Assembly (NCBI RefSeq): GCF_040807025.1
Contig: NC_090964.1
Coordinates: 2,666,001-2,730,000, forward strand
Source: Struthio camelus
Lineage: Eukaryota > Chordata > Aves > Struthioniformes > Struthionidae
Reading direction: 5' to 3'
Length of the DNA: 64,000 nt
The notes beneath the pieces were generated by a model. That model was given only the letters and a program-made list of their open reading frames with translations. It did no database searches and had not been told where the DNA came from. Shown in pieces: positions 1-15,405 of the stretch (within the stretch, counting starts at the first letter, position 1; each line of letters opens with the position of its first letter). The position numbers and the translations under genes are program-made.

Positions 1-3000
1 AAGCCTGTTTAAGCTTTTTCTAGTCAAAGATTTTCCAGTCTCAACTTGGAACTGAGAAGATTTACTGCTACCTAACACACAAGCAAAGGGACTACGTATC
101 AAAAAAAGGTCTTTCTGCACCAAATCAGTGTGGCCTTGCCAGTCCCATGCTTCCTCCTGCAGGTCCTCTTGCATGTTTATATACCACAGTGCTCAGTGCA
201 CAAGGGGTTCATAAATTCAGGCATCTCCATCTAATTTTCACCTACCAAGAGACACAGTAACTGCCAACAGAGAATCAACGTGAATTAGATAGCCCCCACA
301 TTCCTATAATATCAAGAGCAAAGCTTGTAGCTTCACAGCTTAACTGCATCTATTGCCAGTTCCAGCTTGGTATCTGAAAGATATGCAATTTTTAATATTA
401 AAAAGGAGTTGCACCAAATGTCCTTGCTGTTGTCCTGTATTAATTTATTCATTGTTGGAAACATCATAAGAAATACAGAATGGTTAAAGAGATACTAAAT
501 ACACACTTCTGTGTATTTCAAGCTCGTGTGACATCAAGCTGAGACAGAAGCAGCTATGGCAGACAGCATAGATACAATTTAAAATTATTTACTTGCTAGT
601 CTTCTGTTGGTTACCAAGCCTATGAGTAGCATGTCAGTTTTGAAAGTTCAGATTTCGTACTAGAGAAGAGAGCTGTTCCATCACTACTATGATTTTTTTT
701 CCATACATACCTGCGGAGCTGCTTGCCCTGTATCCTTACTCAGAAAGGGTTCCCTCATTCTAGTGGGACTAATGGAAATGAAGTTGCAGAGGAAGAGGAG
801 GTTAAAACGGAAAGGTACAGTCCACTACAAGCGCTCTCTTAAAAAGAAGCGGATATTACCTTCTTAAAAACTTTCTTCTCCCTACCCAAATACTGCTGCC
901 ACTTTGTCCTCAATTCTCATATCTAGAAAACGTAAGACCTAAGGACATAGGACAGAATGCATCATTTGACCATGTCAGATTTTTTTAATGCAACTTTGAT
1001 GCTACTACATGTGCTCCTTTGACTGCACGTGCAAAATTCTCTTGGAACCATTCACTGCAATCTAGGATTTTCAGAGACTTCTCCACATGTTTTTACTTCA
1101 AAAGCGTGACATGACTTTACTTGCCTGACTTCTAAATCTCTAAAGTGAAAAGTATCAGGCACTCTAACAAGGTCTATTGTTCTTGTGATGAGCACACTGT
1201 TAGGAAGGAAAGCTGACTCTTTCCAAGAGCCCACACAGTCCAAATATGCTCTTCAGATACATTAGGGAGACTCAAATTAGACAGCAAGATCCTCCAATGT
1301 GCTGTCCAAGTACCAGCTGCTGCCACAGCACCAAGTTAGATGGAGCACAGTCCTTCTAAAAGATCTTGTCATGCATGAGAGGTACCATGCCTTGACATCT
1401 TTCCATTCACTGGGTAGAATGCCCCAACTCACCCACACAAACCTGTATTGCTTGCTTTATTCCCATCTTCAGCTGCTAGGAATGCCAGACACCATCTGCA
1501 GCATGTGCATCTCACTCAATCGCTCATTCTTTCTACTGCTGGTATGTGGGCATTACCACCAGAGTGTTTTTTGTTTTTATTTTTTCACCTCAAAGGGAAA
1601 CCTGCAAAACAAGAACTTCCCAGCTGTTGTCTTCAACTAGGGAAACATCCATCCTTATCTTCCTGCACTTTAAGCTGAGCATTTGTAAACTTATCTGTTT
1701 TACTGTTTTAGCCTTCTTGCTCAATTTCTGCCAACTTCTTCATGGCCTCTTTGACTTAACTGTTCATTTAAGCAGGCACTGGTTACTAGAACAAGTAACA
1801 GGGCAACATGGCCACAAACAACATCAAGAAGAGGTAACAGACACGCTCCCAGTTTGTAAATTCAGACCAACTTAAGTATGCCCTTTTTATGAAGTCACAT
1901 GCTGATGTGATTCACCGTTAGACTATATGTTATATGAGGTTATAGGAGACACTCTCCTATAGCATCTGCTTGAGACCATAGTTCTATGAATGAACACCAA
2001 AAACAGTATTCTGGCCCTTCCCCAGCTATCATTCTTAACCCCATTAAAAAACTGCACTAAAACCAAACCAGGAAGCAAAGAGTTTCAGTGCTATCTCAGA
2101 TCAGTTCTCCAGCGCAGACTACAGCACTAGCAAAAGAAATGCCTGCATTATAAAGGACTGCTTCTTGCACTGGCAAACTCAAACATTTGTAAAACTGTAC
2201 CGTTAGATATTCATCTATTTAAGATGAGATGAATCACTGGAAGAACTTCCATCTCACCTAGATAGTTTGTCAAATGTGGGCACCTAAAAGTTAACTGTCT
2301 AAACTAGAGCTGATGGATACACCTTGGTCCGCATTCCAATATGAATTGGATCATACTCCCATTATTTCTGCTAAACACTTTTTTTTAGGCCTACAGCACA
2401 GCACCACCCACCAGAATAATTCTGGAAGAGGAAACAGGAAAAAGGGGAAACCAAGGCCAGTTCCAAAACTGGGTGCAAACTCCAATACTTGGCCGCTGAA
2501 GTTTCTTCAGATAAACAGGTCTTTCAGTCTACATCAAGTCCGATGAACCTCCCAAAGCTGACCAGCAGGAAGGATGGAGTTATACTACTATAGTATGATC
2601 CAGAACTTACATATTCCCACTAAACCAAGGATGTTACAGTGATATAGCTCTTCAGCATCTGCAGTAAGCTTGTACTTGCAATTATACCTTTTTAGGCACA
2701 CTATCTCAATTTATTTTCCTAGGACACCAGATTCAGCAAGTGTGAAGTTCATCACTTCATACTGGCTAATCGACACCTATGTACGATATTAGGAAGGGCA
2801 AGACAGGCATAAACTGTATTGTTTTTATTCTGCTGGTAAGTTACAGTGGTATGTAAATATATCTAAGATGTATTTATCTTACCCCTTAAAAGCCAAAATG
2901 CAAAGGCACAGAGGAAGAGAGAAAGTCTATTTATGTAACATAATGGCTGTGTGGATGAGACTGCTCATTGCAATTTCACTGAAAGGAAAGGAGTGGTTAA

Positions 3001-4337
3001 GAGATGAATAAATATCCCTCAGAAACACCACACCACTCATGAAAACTACAGTTTTACTCACCTCTGAAAACTATTTTACCATCTTCCTGTTATGGCTGTA
3101 CTTTAATAGATGGAGATTCTTAAAGATTCTACAAGTTGCATGTTTCAGTGCCGCTTTCATAGCGGTATGGTGACAGAATGGCAAATTCCAGCGACAGCAT
3201 AAAAATACAACGCAAAAAGACTTGGGTATGCTTGAGTTAGACATGTTCACGTTTGCTGATTAAGGAAGGGTTTGTTCACAAATCAAGAATAAAACACATT
3301 TTTGAGAGTTCTCCTATACAAAGTCCACTTCATGGCAGAAGAAGGGCTGCAGAAGGAAAACTGTCATAATGACAGTGGTAAGATCCCTAAGGTAACTATC
3401 ACTGCCTTCCACTGAGGACTCTCCTGGAGGTCTCCCACCTACGGCTCTCTGGAGCACCCTGAATGCATCTTGCAGCTCTCCGCAACACAGAGTTAGAGTC
3501 TGTGGACAGTAAGCCCAGAAGGTTAGACACTACTTTTGTATTTCATATGTTCAAGTATTACTGCCACTTCCTGTGTGGCTGGAAGGGTCTCCCATTACTA
3601 ATGAGAAATGAATGAATTCAATTTTGTTTAGGAGAAGGACTTGTATGCAATTAAATACAAGTTATTTATTCTGGCCAGCCAGAGCAAGCTATGTACTTCA
3701 CTGCTGAAAGACTTGCATAAGTGAAAATAAACTCTATTAAGGAAGAAAATTACTGGTTAACAATAAAAGTACTGTCATTTTAACATATAGCTTTCTTTTG
3801 TCTGTTTTCCTGAAGGTCTGTCTTTCCGTAGAAGTACGCAGCAGAAATCCTTTCTAGCTAATTCACCTCAACTCTTCCCTCTCATAAAAGCATCACTGAC
3901 AGGAGCTTAAGTCAATAGAAAGTCTTTATGCTAGAAACACTGGACACATGCTTTCAGTTATACATGCCAGTCAATACCAAAAATTAAACAATTTTTTCAT
4001 TCTATCAAAACTCTCTACCTTGCAGGGAAAGTCATCATGTAAGCCTAAGTTATCATAGCTCAACCTCAAAGCATTTACGTTTATGGCTATTATATAACTA
4101 AAGAGCAGAAAAATCCAAACTAGTGTAAAAAGTCTAAGCGCAAATAGTAAATTAAAGGAATAAGTATTCTAAATATCGCCTCTGAGAAGGATGGAGATTC
4201 TAGTCAAGAGATCTGACTCTAAACTCTCAACGCTAGACTCTAAACTTTGTGCTATAACAGAAAAATCACTGATGTTTAATATATTTCTTAAATGTATTCA
4301 AATTTAATTAAATGTCCATTATTACTATTTCCTGTTC

Positions 4338-4351
4338 GGGGGGGGGAGGGG
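4338..4351. repeat. G-rich run (G9AG4)
   Basis: Nine G, one A and four G in a row in otherwise AT-rich DNA. It is a simple low-complexity tract with no associated gene. Confidence 0.9.
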
Positions 4352-5574
4352 AAGCAACCACTAAGACGTACATATTTACCTGCTACCTGGGTTCAAGTAT
4401 CCCTGACTGACAGAGTCATCTCACTGTTGATCCATCTGATGGCCTCAGGAGGTTCTCAAGTTGAAAGTGATTCTGTAACACATTTCGTTTGATACAGCCC
4501 TTTAAACGTCTTAGAACAAACACATTTAAAAAGCAAAAAGGGGAAGGTTCAGCCAAGTGTGAAGTAAGTACTAGACAGCAGCCCTGGTAGCATGACAGCT
4601 AATCACACCAACGAATAGCTGGAGAAATGCATTCTTTTTCTTGCGTGTGTGTGTAAAAACACTGCTATTTACACACTACACCCCAAGATTTTATAATACA
4701 CTATGAAATCACTTTGAGATAACTAAGTACTAGCACGTTAATATCTCATTTCAGCAGCTTCTATTGATACAGCTAGACATCTGATGTTTCTTAGGTGCTT
4801 CTACTTTAAACCTCAGTTCAGTTACTAAAAGAATTTTGAAACTACTGCCAGCGAAAAGGAAAAGTTCAACATTCTTGAAAGCGCCTCTCACATCTGAACA
4901 GCCTTCTGAAATTTGGAGGATACATCTTCACTGCACGTACCCTAATCTGGCTCAGTGAAATAGGTTTAATTTATGGCCTTTAGTTTTCCCATGCTACACT
5001 GCATACCTTTTTGAACACACTCATAAGGCATGCACTTGAACACACTTTTTGACATGTGAGGATAGACAAAAAACTATACAACTAAGAGACAAGCAGCAAA
5101 TAAAAGAGAAAAAAAGCACATTTAATTTTATGAACCTCAGCTACAGAATTTACAGAGGGGAAAATAAATGGTGACATATTTCATGTTCACAAGGAACACA
5201 AAAGAAAACGCACATATTTTAATGTTGTGTTGACATGAAGAATAATGTATGTTTATTTGCATAAAATGGACTAGTTAAAAGCAAAATTAACTTCACTAAA
5301 ACACAAATGTCTACGTTCCTGTGTAAAACATACGGTTGAGAAATGCTGACAAAATTAATGACTTAAGAAAAATCTTATGCCTCATATAGATAAGGCAGTA
5401 ATATCAAAGAAAGGCAAACAAAAAAATACTACACTATTTTTTGACCTTTAAGTACAACATCGCAAATTCATATCAAAAATAATGAGATCCATACAAACAA
5501 AACTTGAACCACCGCACTTCGCATTTGTAGCTTGCTAGCTATACAGATCCAAGATACTGCAGGCTACTACTTTT

Positions 5575-5613
5575 CCTCTCTGCCTCTCTCTGTCTCTCTC
5601 TCTCTCTCTCTCC
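5575..5613. repeat. CT microsatellite
   Basis: A pyrimidine tract with a pure (TC)10 core at 5593-5612, flanked by imperfect CT units. It is intergenic. Confidence 0.9.
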
Positions 5614-7112
5614 AAAGATGAGCAGATGCACATATCCAATCAAAGAAGAGACTGTAAAGAAAAATTAAAAGAGAGAAGCTATCAATTAAGGCATTAAGCG
5701 TCTTCATTTCTCAGGAACTTTAAATTCATGTCTGTACCAGTATTAATCGGCTTGTACAGTGTCACAGAGTAACGAGAACAGCAAGCAACGGGTATAGTTC
5801 ATTTTAAGAGGGAGTAAAAAACACTGGTGGTGGAACACTGCTTTAAATCAGAATAAAAGAAGTAGTTGAGATCTGTTAGCTGCAAGTTTACTTTGGAACA
5901 GCGCTAAGGACTTCAACCTTTAGTTTTTCCCTGACCTACGTGTTCAGTTCTGTAACATTTTCCTAACAAAATTCTAACCACAAGTCCTTTATTTAAAGTA
6001 TTTAATATGCTAGCATCCTGTAAAGTTATAACAATTCAAAATTAAAGTTAGCCCTGGAAAAGCTAGAGAAATCCAACACAAGATGTATTTCTAAGTCTAG
6101 CCAGCTATGAATTAGTAGGATACCTGTAGTAAAACCCTAAATATCTGAAGGAAGGCAGGATAGAAGAATAAGTACTTGCAAGGAATGCTTATGATTAAGA
6201 ATGTTTTTTAAAGTTGTGACTAGCAAGAACTTTACTTTTATTTCACAACAGTTGGAAAACAGAAGATCACTAAAAGTGGCTGCTGGACTGATCTGGAGTA
6301 AGCATGATGGAAATATGAACATTTAAATTATCTAAAGACTCTTTTATGACGTCTGCTACTCCAAATTTTGACCCTCTCAAAAATGACTTGTAGTCCTCCA
6401 CTATCCCAGTTCGCTATTATCTTCCTGACCTAACTTGTTAACACTGTATTAGATCTTTGGATTCCCAACTTTAGAGGCTCATAACACCTTGCCAAGTATC
6501 TTTTAACTCTGATCTTTCAGAAATAGCCTGAAGTACACCTCAGATTTGGGTTCAGAACCCACAGTGCAGCAAAAGCAGATGGAGAATTACCTGGAAAATG
6601 ACTATGCTTGCAAAAATGGAAAGCAAACAGAATTCAGAGTTATTTTACTCTTCCTGGAGAGGCACAAAAGAAGTTTTGTGCACAACTGACAGCAAATTAC
6701 ATGTCTGACTACAACCATCCTTACCAATAAACACCTTTTCGTCAAAAGATCAGCTGTACCTATGCTAGAGTTGCTCCATTTCCCAGCAGTGGACTGTTCC
6801 ATAAATCCAACATGTTTACACCTACCTGCAGGACTGCTGCTGCAAATCACTCTGCCATTCTCACATGCAGGTGATGATGCCCAATATGAAGTGTGCTGCG
6901 GATGCGGCCGTGTTAGCTTTCCTTGCTTTTTAGTAGATCTGCAAGCACTTAACGCTTATTTAATAGAAGCGGGAAAATTTTGAATGAATAATCCACTGAT
7001 TCTTCTGAGTTTGAGGTAGTCAAACCCATTTAAGCAATCTGACTCAATCTCACAAGTTATTTCAACCAAGTAGTTTTAAGTTTTTGTAAATTGTTATAAT
7101 TTGACACTTATT

Positions 7113-7126
7113 GGGGGGGGGGGGGG
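7113..7126. repeat. Poly(G) run of 14
   Basis: An uninterrupted run of 14 G followed by an A-rich stretch. The length is prone to sequencing and assembly error. Confidence 0.9.
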
Positions 7127-9253
7127 AGAAAAAAGGGCTAGATTAGAGATAGCCTTTTACATCCTATCCAGCACTGTTAAGGTACAGTGAGGGCTCAATT
7201 CTTCCCAGCACAGTCTAACTTCCTTCTGTCTCTCAGGTAAGGCAATCAAGCACTAGATTATGAAATTTCCCAAGAAAGTTGGTCTTAGCACTGCTAACAG
7301 TTTGACATATAATGAAGTATTTCAAATTGCTAAAATAGAAAGAAGTAATTTACTGCTGAACGTTTTGAGCACTCTTTTCAGGAAAGGGCAGGGGAAGGTC
7401 TGTACTGGTTCTCCCATACCCCAAGCAAGTCCTCTGAGATCCTGTTTTATAGCTTGCATGAATTTTGGTGCACCTAGTCCTCCTTCTGAAGGCATTACAA
7501 TTCTCTGTTGCCAGTTTTGAGTATTGATCATGTGACAGTTGTTAACTAGAAAATAAAACCGTGCACAGAAACTGTACAAACTAACTAAGCTGGATTGCAC
7601 TGCTTTAGTTTATAATACAAGTACTTAAAATAAAGCTTTTTTAGAGGAGAGAAAGCCTTTTGTTCCACTCGAACAGTTTTTAATATTAAAAGCACTTTTA
7701 AACGCACTGTTGCTACAGTTCTGTCAGCAAGCTTAAGAAACCGTTTACTCAGTGCTTCAAGGAAATATTTACCATAAGCAAGACTAGACCGTTTTCATAA
7801 AAACCTCTTAATGAGGATGACTGCGTAAACAAAAGCCCAATTCAGTCTGTGAATGTCAGTGACACCCACCTGCTTCCACATCTGAGAAGCCTTTGAAACA
7901 GAAGGAGCTCCTCTTTTTAGCACCCGCCTGCCCAAGGGAATATAGCCTCTTTCTCTCCTAAGGTATCAAACATATGGAAAAGTGCCCTCTATTGACTAAA
8001 AACATGACCCAGATTAGCTTTCAACTTACTTCATTGAAGTTCATTGTAAGGGTTTATACACAAAGCTTTAAATGCAGTAAAGTCCTGTAACAGGCAGGAA
8101 GATTCCCTAAGTTATATTACTTAACTTTTCTAGGTAGCTTATGGGTATCAAATATGTCTATACATCCCAGCATACAAAACCATTACCTTCCTTCACTGAA
8201 CACTGCCAAAAGTACTCCTGATGCAAGCTCAGAAGCTTTTCAGAAGTTGATAGACAAGAACTAATCCTATCTACCAGCCCTTCACAAGCATGCAGGTATA
8301 ACGTAAGTAGCAAGCCAGATAACAGCCTAACCAGGCTGCATGCAAGATTCTAAGTACGCTGCTTTGATCTCCTCAACACAGCACTCCTAACAAACTGGAA
8401 AGGTAAGTGGTGAACAAGTTTAGCAAGATAAAAAACAAGTTTTGAAAAGGGACTAAAAACTAGGACATCTTAGTTCTGAGCAATTTACCGCAGACCAGAG
8501 ATAGGACATTAGTCAATTTTCAAAAACATGTACAGCCCTTCAATGAAAGTTGAGCTGAAGTATTCCTGTGCACTTATGCATGTGGCTGTAACCAAAGGCT
8601 CTCCTATTAGCATAATACAAAGATGTTAAAGCCTGTTCTTTACACTAATACTGATCGTTTAAATTAAGACAATTTAGTTAAATTTAAGAAGGAAACACAT
8701 AGAATGGCCTAACAGACTTAATAGATGGCTTATATGCCTCTCACAAAGCTACGCTTATTTGATGCACGATACTTAGAACCAGCTTAAAGACATCCACAGG
8801 ACAGTTTAATTCGTGATTAACTAAAAGAACAGTTTATTCCTTTGCACCTAGAAACCTGTCTTAAGAAGTACTTCTTTTCCACAGCAAAAGACAGTTTGTT
8901 TCCAGTACACTTTCTACTCAAAGCAAGATCACAAAAGAGCTCTATAACAAAGATCTGGTGAGAAGCAATCAGTGCAAGGTCAGTGGAACTGCTTCTCTTC
9001 TGGGTGAGGTTCATACAGAAGGCAGACAAGAGAATTTTCCATTTAAGCAAAAGTAGGACCCCTCAAGCTACTGATGATGGGCTTGCTGGCTTAGACTTCC
9101 TCAGCTGTAAGGTTTTTCTACCCTTCCTAGTGGCTTGGACCTCTCTTCTTCCCAATACCTTCAAAAGAAAGGATAAGCAGAACACATTTGCTCCTACTCC
9201 AACTGAAAATCTAAATACCTGACTGCATGATCACAGCCAGCGATCCAGCCACA

Positions 9254-9272
9254 AAAAAAAAAAAAAAAAAAC
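9254..9272. repeat. Poly(A) tract
   Basis: A run of about 19 A continuing into an (A)nC-type low-complexity stretch up to about 9300. There is no recognisable retroposon body on either side. Confidence 0.85.
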
Positions 9273-12200
9273 AAAGCAAAACCAAAAACAAACAAACCAG
9301 AAAAGGCAGGGAAGATTAGGATTCACATTTCATGCCCACTGACTAGCTACTACTGCTACTTGTTCAAGAAGGGAGATAAAATGAACTAAAGAATTATAGA
9401 ATTTAACAGGCTCGAGCCTGCCATCTCACAGAAAGATTCATCTATGCTCAGCTCTAGGTTTTATTAGGTAAGCGATGGCATCGATGACTGATAACTGAAT
9501 TGGTGGCAACTCTGGCATTTTGACAAGTTGCTGATAAACAGCTTATGAGGTTGTTTTCAACTGCTTATAACCTTTTCTAACTGTTCAAACCGGAATCTTC
9601 CATGCTGAATATCTGGCCTCAGCCAAAATATCTGAGAAAAATCATTTAACTATAATAGTTCTGAGGTTGAGATCAACAGGATTTCAACATATCTGCATGC
9701 TAAATTCTTGCAAATAAATTGTGTAATGCCTCTGGTATTTGTATGTTTCAGAACAAAAGTGACTCAGTAAAGATTTGCATGAGAATAAAGTTCACTCCAT
9801 TGGTTCTTCCCAGTTGTTGTAATTTCATAGAAGCATAGTACTGAGAGTCAGAGGAACTCCTGTGATCTCAGTGTTGCTATTGCCAGCACTTGAACAGAAT
9901 GAAAAGGAAAAAAAAAAAGAGTTCTTTCAAAACAACAGGGTCAGAAAAAAGTATTTGCAATCGATTTTGACCAAAAACGCACAAGGTTGAGTTCAAAACC
10001 TCGGGCTTATAAAGCAGACATGAAATTTGCAGAGTATTCTTACCCTTTGTGGTGTTTGCTCTCTATGTGATTACAGTAACACGTAATACTAATTCTCTAC
10101 CTCACTTGTTTAACATATTCAATTTTAAAACCTGGTTACTTAAAATGAGGTTCAGCATGGCACTATGTTTTTCAAAGAATTCTTCCAGTGAGTAGTCTGC
10201 AGCCAAAAACTGGTTAAAGAAAGCAAAGATAGTAAATATCAAAATTACTGCCTGTGCAACCTTTATTCAGTTCTTGAGTAAATGCATTATGATACTATCT
10301 TCAGTCATACACTTGCACTGTTTTTAATCACAGGACTTCTAGCTCATGCAGTGCTTCACTTCCCATTTTTCTGTGGAAGTTAAAGCAGCACAGTGAACAC
10401 AGAAGGGAACTTCAAGAGAGAAAGAAACATTCATTGTTAAGATAGCTGAATGCTCTCCAGAATTAGATTTTCTTCCCTAGCACAGAATGTGCTTATACTG
10501 CATCCTCTCTTAAGTTGAAATTGTGTACGTATTCTCTGCATGCCCAATTTGTAGTGTCTGAAAGTTTGTCTTGTAATGTCATGTAAGCAGGTACTGATGC
10601 GATGGATATCTAAAATTAAAACGGGAATAAAGCGATCTCTCACAGAGACTGTTGTGAAGACTGAAGAAAAAAACCACACATACACACATGTAATTGTGTA
10701 CACCACATTGACAAGGCACTACAGAAAGTTCCATGGGAAAATTAATGAGCAAGGCTGTATGGTCACAGGTCCTGAGGAGAAAGAAAAGTGAACCCGTACT
10801 TGAAGTATATGCACAAAGAGGGCAGATCTACAGGTAGGCAGGCAGTATGCTCTTCTTTCTTTCTTCCTTTTTCTTTTTTGCATTTAATATAGTTTTGCAG
10901 ATTATAGCTACAGAAATATATTTTGAAGCTGTGTTTCAATTTCTTAAACCTCACTGATAAGAGAATGATGTTTCTGCTTTATGAAAGCATGGCTCATTTT
11001 ATATTCCTATTCTTATCTCCAACTTTCACATGTGCACACACTAATCTACTCGCTTTCTTTCTGTAACAACCCTTCCAATTGCTTAACTTCCAAGACAGTC
11101 CACCCGAGCATATTCAACAAGTCCCACAGCACTTTCTATCTCAGTACTCTATGTGACCATACAGATTGGAGAATCCAGCATTAAAAGAAGGCATCCTCAT
11201 ATTTATGATGTTTAAAATCTTTTCAATGAAACAGTACCGATGACTGTGTGATCAAAAGCATTTTCAGAACAAGGTTTCCAAGTAAGGTTCATCTGAGATT
11301 AAGTAAATACTATTTTAAACCTGAAGTGCTTACAAATACCTCTACTTGCCACTAATATTTCTTCTGTAGTTTGTGTCATTGTTAGCACTGGCACATTATT
11401 AGAATTCCAAGATAAAGAATGACTGAACTTGGAATGCTTCTATAGCCTAGTAAATTGTTTCCACTTCTCTGCACCTTTTAAATTTCTGTATAAACATACA
11501 GTCAGGAAAAAAAACGTCCTGACGCTGCTGGCTGAGGAAATGCGTAAGATGAGCAGGTGCCACGAAGGATTCCTTCTATTTAACATATTCAAGTATTTTA
11601 AGTTTGGTATGCAATAGTTACAAAATCTGTTCTTTGGCTTTTATTAACATATCACACTCTCCACAAAAACACGATCAACAAACTCTAGTGGTTTTATAAT
11701 GGGACCAAACACAACAATGGCCCCTTGGTTTAAATGCAACTCTTTTGCAGTAAATGCCTTGTAAGCATTACCACGTTCAGTAGATAAATGATCCAAACCC
11801 CTTTTATTCTGGTTTTTCATTATTCTTAAGATAAAATTTTATTATTTTATTATTTTTACAGAGATTTACTCGGGCACATTTCTTATCAGCATTCTTAAAC
11901 TTTTTCAAAGCGTGCTGTACAGTCTTAGCTTTTTCACAGTGTTAAAAAAATGGATTTCATTGTAGGGGAAAAATTTAAGCATTCAAAACCTTTTACACTT
12001 CCAACATTCCTGAAATAGCATCCGTTTTTCTTTTGAAGTGCAAATATTCTGTTATCAGCGAATCATCTTTATTTTCTAATTGTTTTCAGTTGTAAAAACC
12101 TATGCCATGCTCCTCTTGAACATGGACCTGTCAGATTTAAATTCTATCGTTACCTTCAGTTCTTGGAATCTCTCCATGGTAATGGTAGATTTTCAACAAG

Positions 12201-14962
12201 ATTCCAGTGATCAGGTCTGTGGAGTTTACCTCCTCCCTCCTCCCCACCCAAAGCCCTTTGATCTTATCGAGGAAAATTAGAAAGAAAGTTCTCTTACCGA
12301 TCACTCCAAGGTAAATGTCCCTTGCGAACCCCACCTAGCAAGTCGACATCATGACATGTCAGGTCAGCCTCAACCACGCTTCCCTGATAGTCAGGTAAAA
12401 GGAAGGAGTTAAAATACAAAATTGACACTTGCAGATTTCTGGACAACATCAGAAAACGTGATGCAATATATTCTGAATTGTCTTTCAGAGCTTCTGGTAA
12501 CCTCCAAGTTGTTAAAACATTTCTTCAGAGGGATTCTTCTGTTCTAAAATTTCAAGAGTTCTCGATCAATAACCAAATACTGCAGATACACCTCGACCAT
12601 TTTGTTTGAGTGACATCAAAAGCTTAAGATTCCCCTAAAGTAAATCATTTTCTACTCCACAGATTTTTATCAACTAAAAATACGCTAAACTTCATCACGC
12701 TGGATTTCAAAAGATGTTCCAAGCCAATAGATGACATCTCAAAACAGCTTCATTCAAATTCTAAGTTAACAGAAGCTCTAATTTTTGGAAAAACAGGAAA
12801 CATGTTGACACACTCTTTCTATAAGGCTCTAAGCCACTTACAAATAGTTCACACAAATAACAGAACTCAACCTGGCAAGCCTTCATTATCCAAGTAAGCC
12901 TTAATCACACAAGTACTCTCACTCAAGTCAAGCGTGAACAAAGATAGATTTGTAGGACTTCGTCCTTATTGTTCTACACATGGGCCAAGCTCATCATTTT
13001 TGGCTGACCATTGAAGTCCCACTGAAATAAATTTATCTGCATTAGGTCTACAGGACTGGGTGCCAAAAACATCCTCTACTACGAAATCTAAGACTCTGGG
13101 GCCAACACTTCACATTTATTTTACTGCCAGCCTTATAGTAAGAGTGTTTTTCTGTTGCTGTTGTTTTTTCTCTCCTCTCTGTGTAGTTCAAAATACAGAA
13201 ATGGGCTTTGTGTCCAAATGCAGTGGACAAAAAACAGTCAGCTTTTTATACAGCCACCAAAATTATGTGGTGATCTTCTACTTAGACTTCAGAGTTTATT
13301 CTGAAAATGCTTAAGCAATGCAGTTGTCCTTCTTTCTATTAATTAGACTATAGAAGTTGAGTCCTGAAAACAAACAATTGCTAGGAAAAATTAAACCTTT
13401 AATACTTTAAAAAACGCAGACTACGTTTAATGAATTAGTAAAATTAATATCTGAGTTTTGTAAACTGATATTGTTGTTAATAGGAAACCAAGTCTATAAT
13501 AACATAGCAGCTTTAAAAATGTTTTGTTCAAAAGTTTTTGAATTGCTAGAAATCTGTCAACCTATTTTTTTTATTTTTTAGTCCAACACTTTATCAATAC
13601 AGACATTTAAGCAACTGCTATAAATGAGTGATCAAATGATTATTAAAATCCCATTTCATGGCTCCTCCTCCAACGCCAGCAGGACACTCAAAAGTTTTTA
13701 ATATTAGTTTGCAAGTTGAAACCCATTTTCAATATGCTTTATTCTATGAAAGGATTTTTGCTAAGTTTTACTGAAGAAAAGATCAGAACAGATGCACAAG
13801 AGTGAAGTTTAAATTTATTTTATGCTTTGATTATATATCAAAATTGTGCTGAGAATATAGTGCAATATTCTTTCCTTGAGTATCTGTAATCAGGCATGCT
13901 AGTTTTTTTCCACTGTGCTACAGCATCTTTGTTGAATTTTTTTTTTTTTTTTAATAATTTTGGTAAAATTCTTCAAGTTCAGTGTATACCACTACTCGAC
14001 TAAGTTGCAGCAGCACACGTTATCTTTAATAAAACATTTTTGCAAATTTAAATGGTGAATTTGACTATCCACAAATCACATAAGTCAAAGAACTTGATAT
14101 ATCTTGTAAATAAAACTTTAACTAAATTTCATTGTCAATTGTGGAAAAGTATAGCTCACTTTTCGTATTCAATAAAAATATTAAGATAACGGGAGATTTT
14201 GGCAGAAATAAATACAAGATGCAGCTCTAAAATTCCTGAGGAAGACAGTTTTAACATTTTTGCTCCTTATTTGCTTGTAAACATTAGAATTGAAGTATTA
14301 GCTTTTCCCCCCCATCCCCCATAAACATGCATTAGCACTTCATCTCTCCTGGGCTAACACTTGAAATGTGCAGTAATACTATCTTCCTTTCAGGATGCAC
14401 AGTAATTTAAATTTGATTCCAATTAAGCCTCCCCTATACCAGATCCCCTTCACAATGATTACTGAAATGCAAATACTTATTGGGACTACAGGGTTTTTGT
14501 TCAATGCCACAAGATACGTATGGTAATTTTTCATTAAGACATAAGTACTATGAAGTCATACTGGTAGAACAGCAATCCTTTGCATTAAAACAGAATTACA
14601 AGCCAGATTCTTACTACAAACAAAAGCCTGAAATATGTACCCAGGCAGTAACCCTCTGACTTCACTGCTCCAGTAGGGAGCAGAGAGGACAGGATTTGGC
14701 CCATTAACTTTATGAAATTAAGAGGGGAAAAAAAAAAACACAAAACCAAAAACCCTTCAACGTACTGAAATTCTAATTTTGAAAAGCACTTTAAGCTATT
14801 TTATGGCCAATGACGTTAATTTTAAAAGAGAGTCTGACACAAGGGCAAATCCATTTTTGAGAACCAGATATACATCCTCACTTCAATTCAGGTCAAAACT
14901 CAAACCATGCAATTATATACCAGACCCACAATAATAAAATGTGGGAAGGCTAACTGTTAACC

Positions 14963-14985
14963 TTTTTTTTTTTTTTTTTTTTTTT
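14963..14985. repeat. Poly(T) tract of 23
   Basis: Twenty-three consecutive T followed by AAATAAAAA on the plus strand. On the minus strand this is an A23 tract. I could not recognise a retroposon attached to it. Confidence 0.85.
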
Positions 14986-15399
14986 AAATAAAAACTGTAT
15001 TTTATCAGACACCAGACAGGAATAGAAGACAAAGGGAGGAGTATGACCACTGAAGTTTAACTTCCCCAATAGTCTGTGTTTAAAATGCTGTAATTAACTA
15101 TGAGCAACATATTTGAGGGAGAGATGTGTTAATTTGGATGTTTAGAGGTCTGGCAATAATTTTCTTTACAGGAAGTTTTAATCCTTTTTTTCCCCCTCTT
15201 TCTTGAGAAGTAAATGTTCTTCACTGGGGTAGAGCGTGGCTCAGATGCAACAGAAGAGTATTGTCATGACTTGCCAGTTAAAATTGACATCTAGGATTGT
15301 CGAAGACAAGGGTCAATAAAAGCAGCACATAATACCCCAATAATAATGTAGCTAGTAATTTCCCCAAAATTAAGTTGTTGTTGTTGTTTTAAAACAGCC

Positions 15400-15405
15400 T
15401 TTATT
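15400..15405 (-). terminator. Possible distal poly(A) signal for HNRNPR
   Basis: TTTATT on the plus strand reads AATAAA on the minus strand, about 1.34 kb past the HNRNPR stop codon. It could serve a longer 3' UTR isoform. Further minus-sense AATAAA hexamers lie at 13,814 and 13,738. Chance occurrence is likely in such AT-rich DNA. Confidence 0.3.

Noticed and set aside
9826-9900. Possible CR1-like stretch (CATAGAAGCATAGTACTGAG)
   Set aside because: Only a loose resemblance to the CATAGAATCATAG tail of CR1; the diagnostic GGTTGGAAGGGACCTC block is missing.
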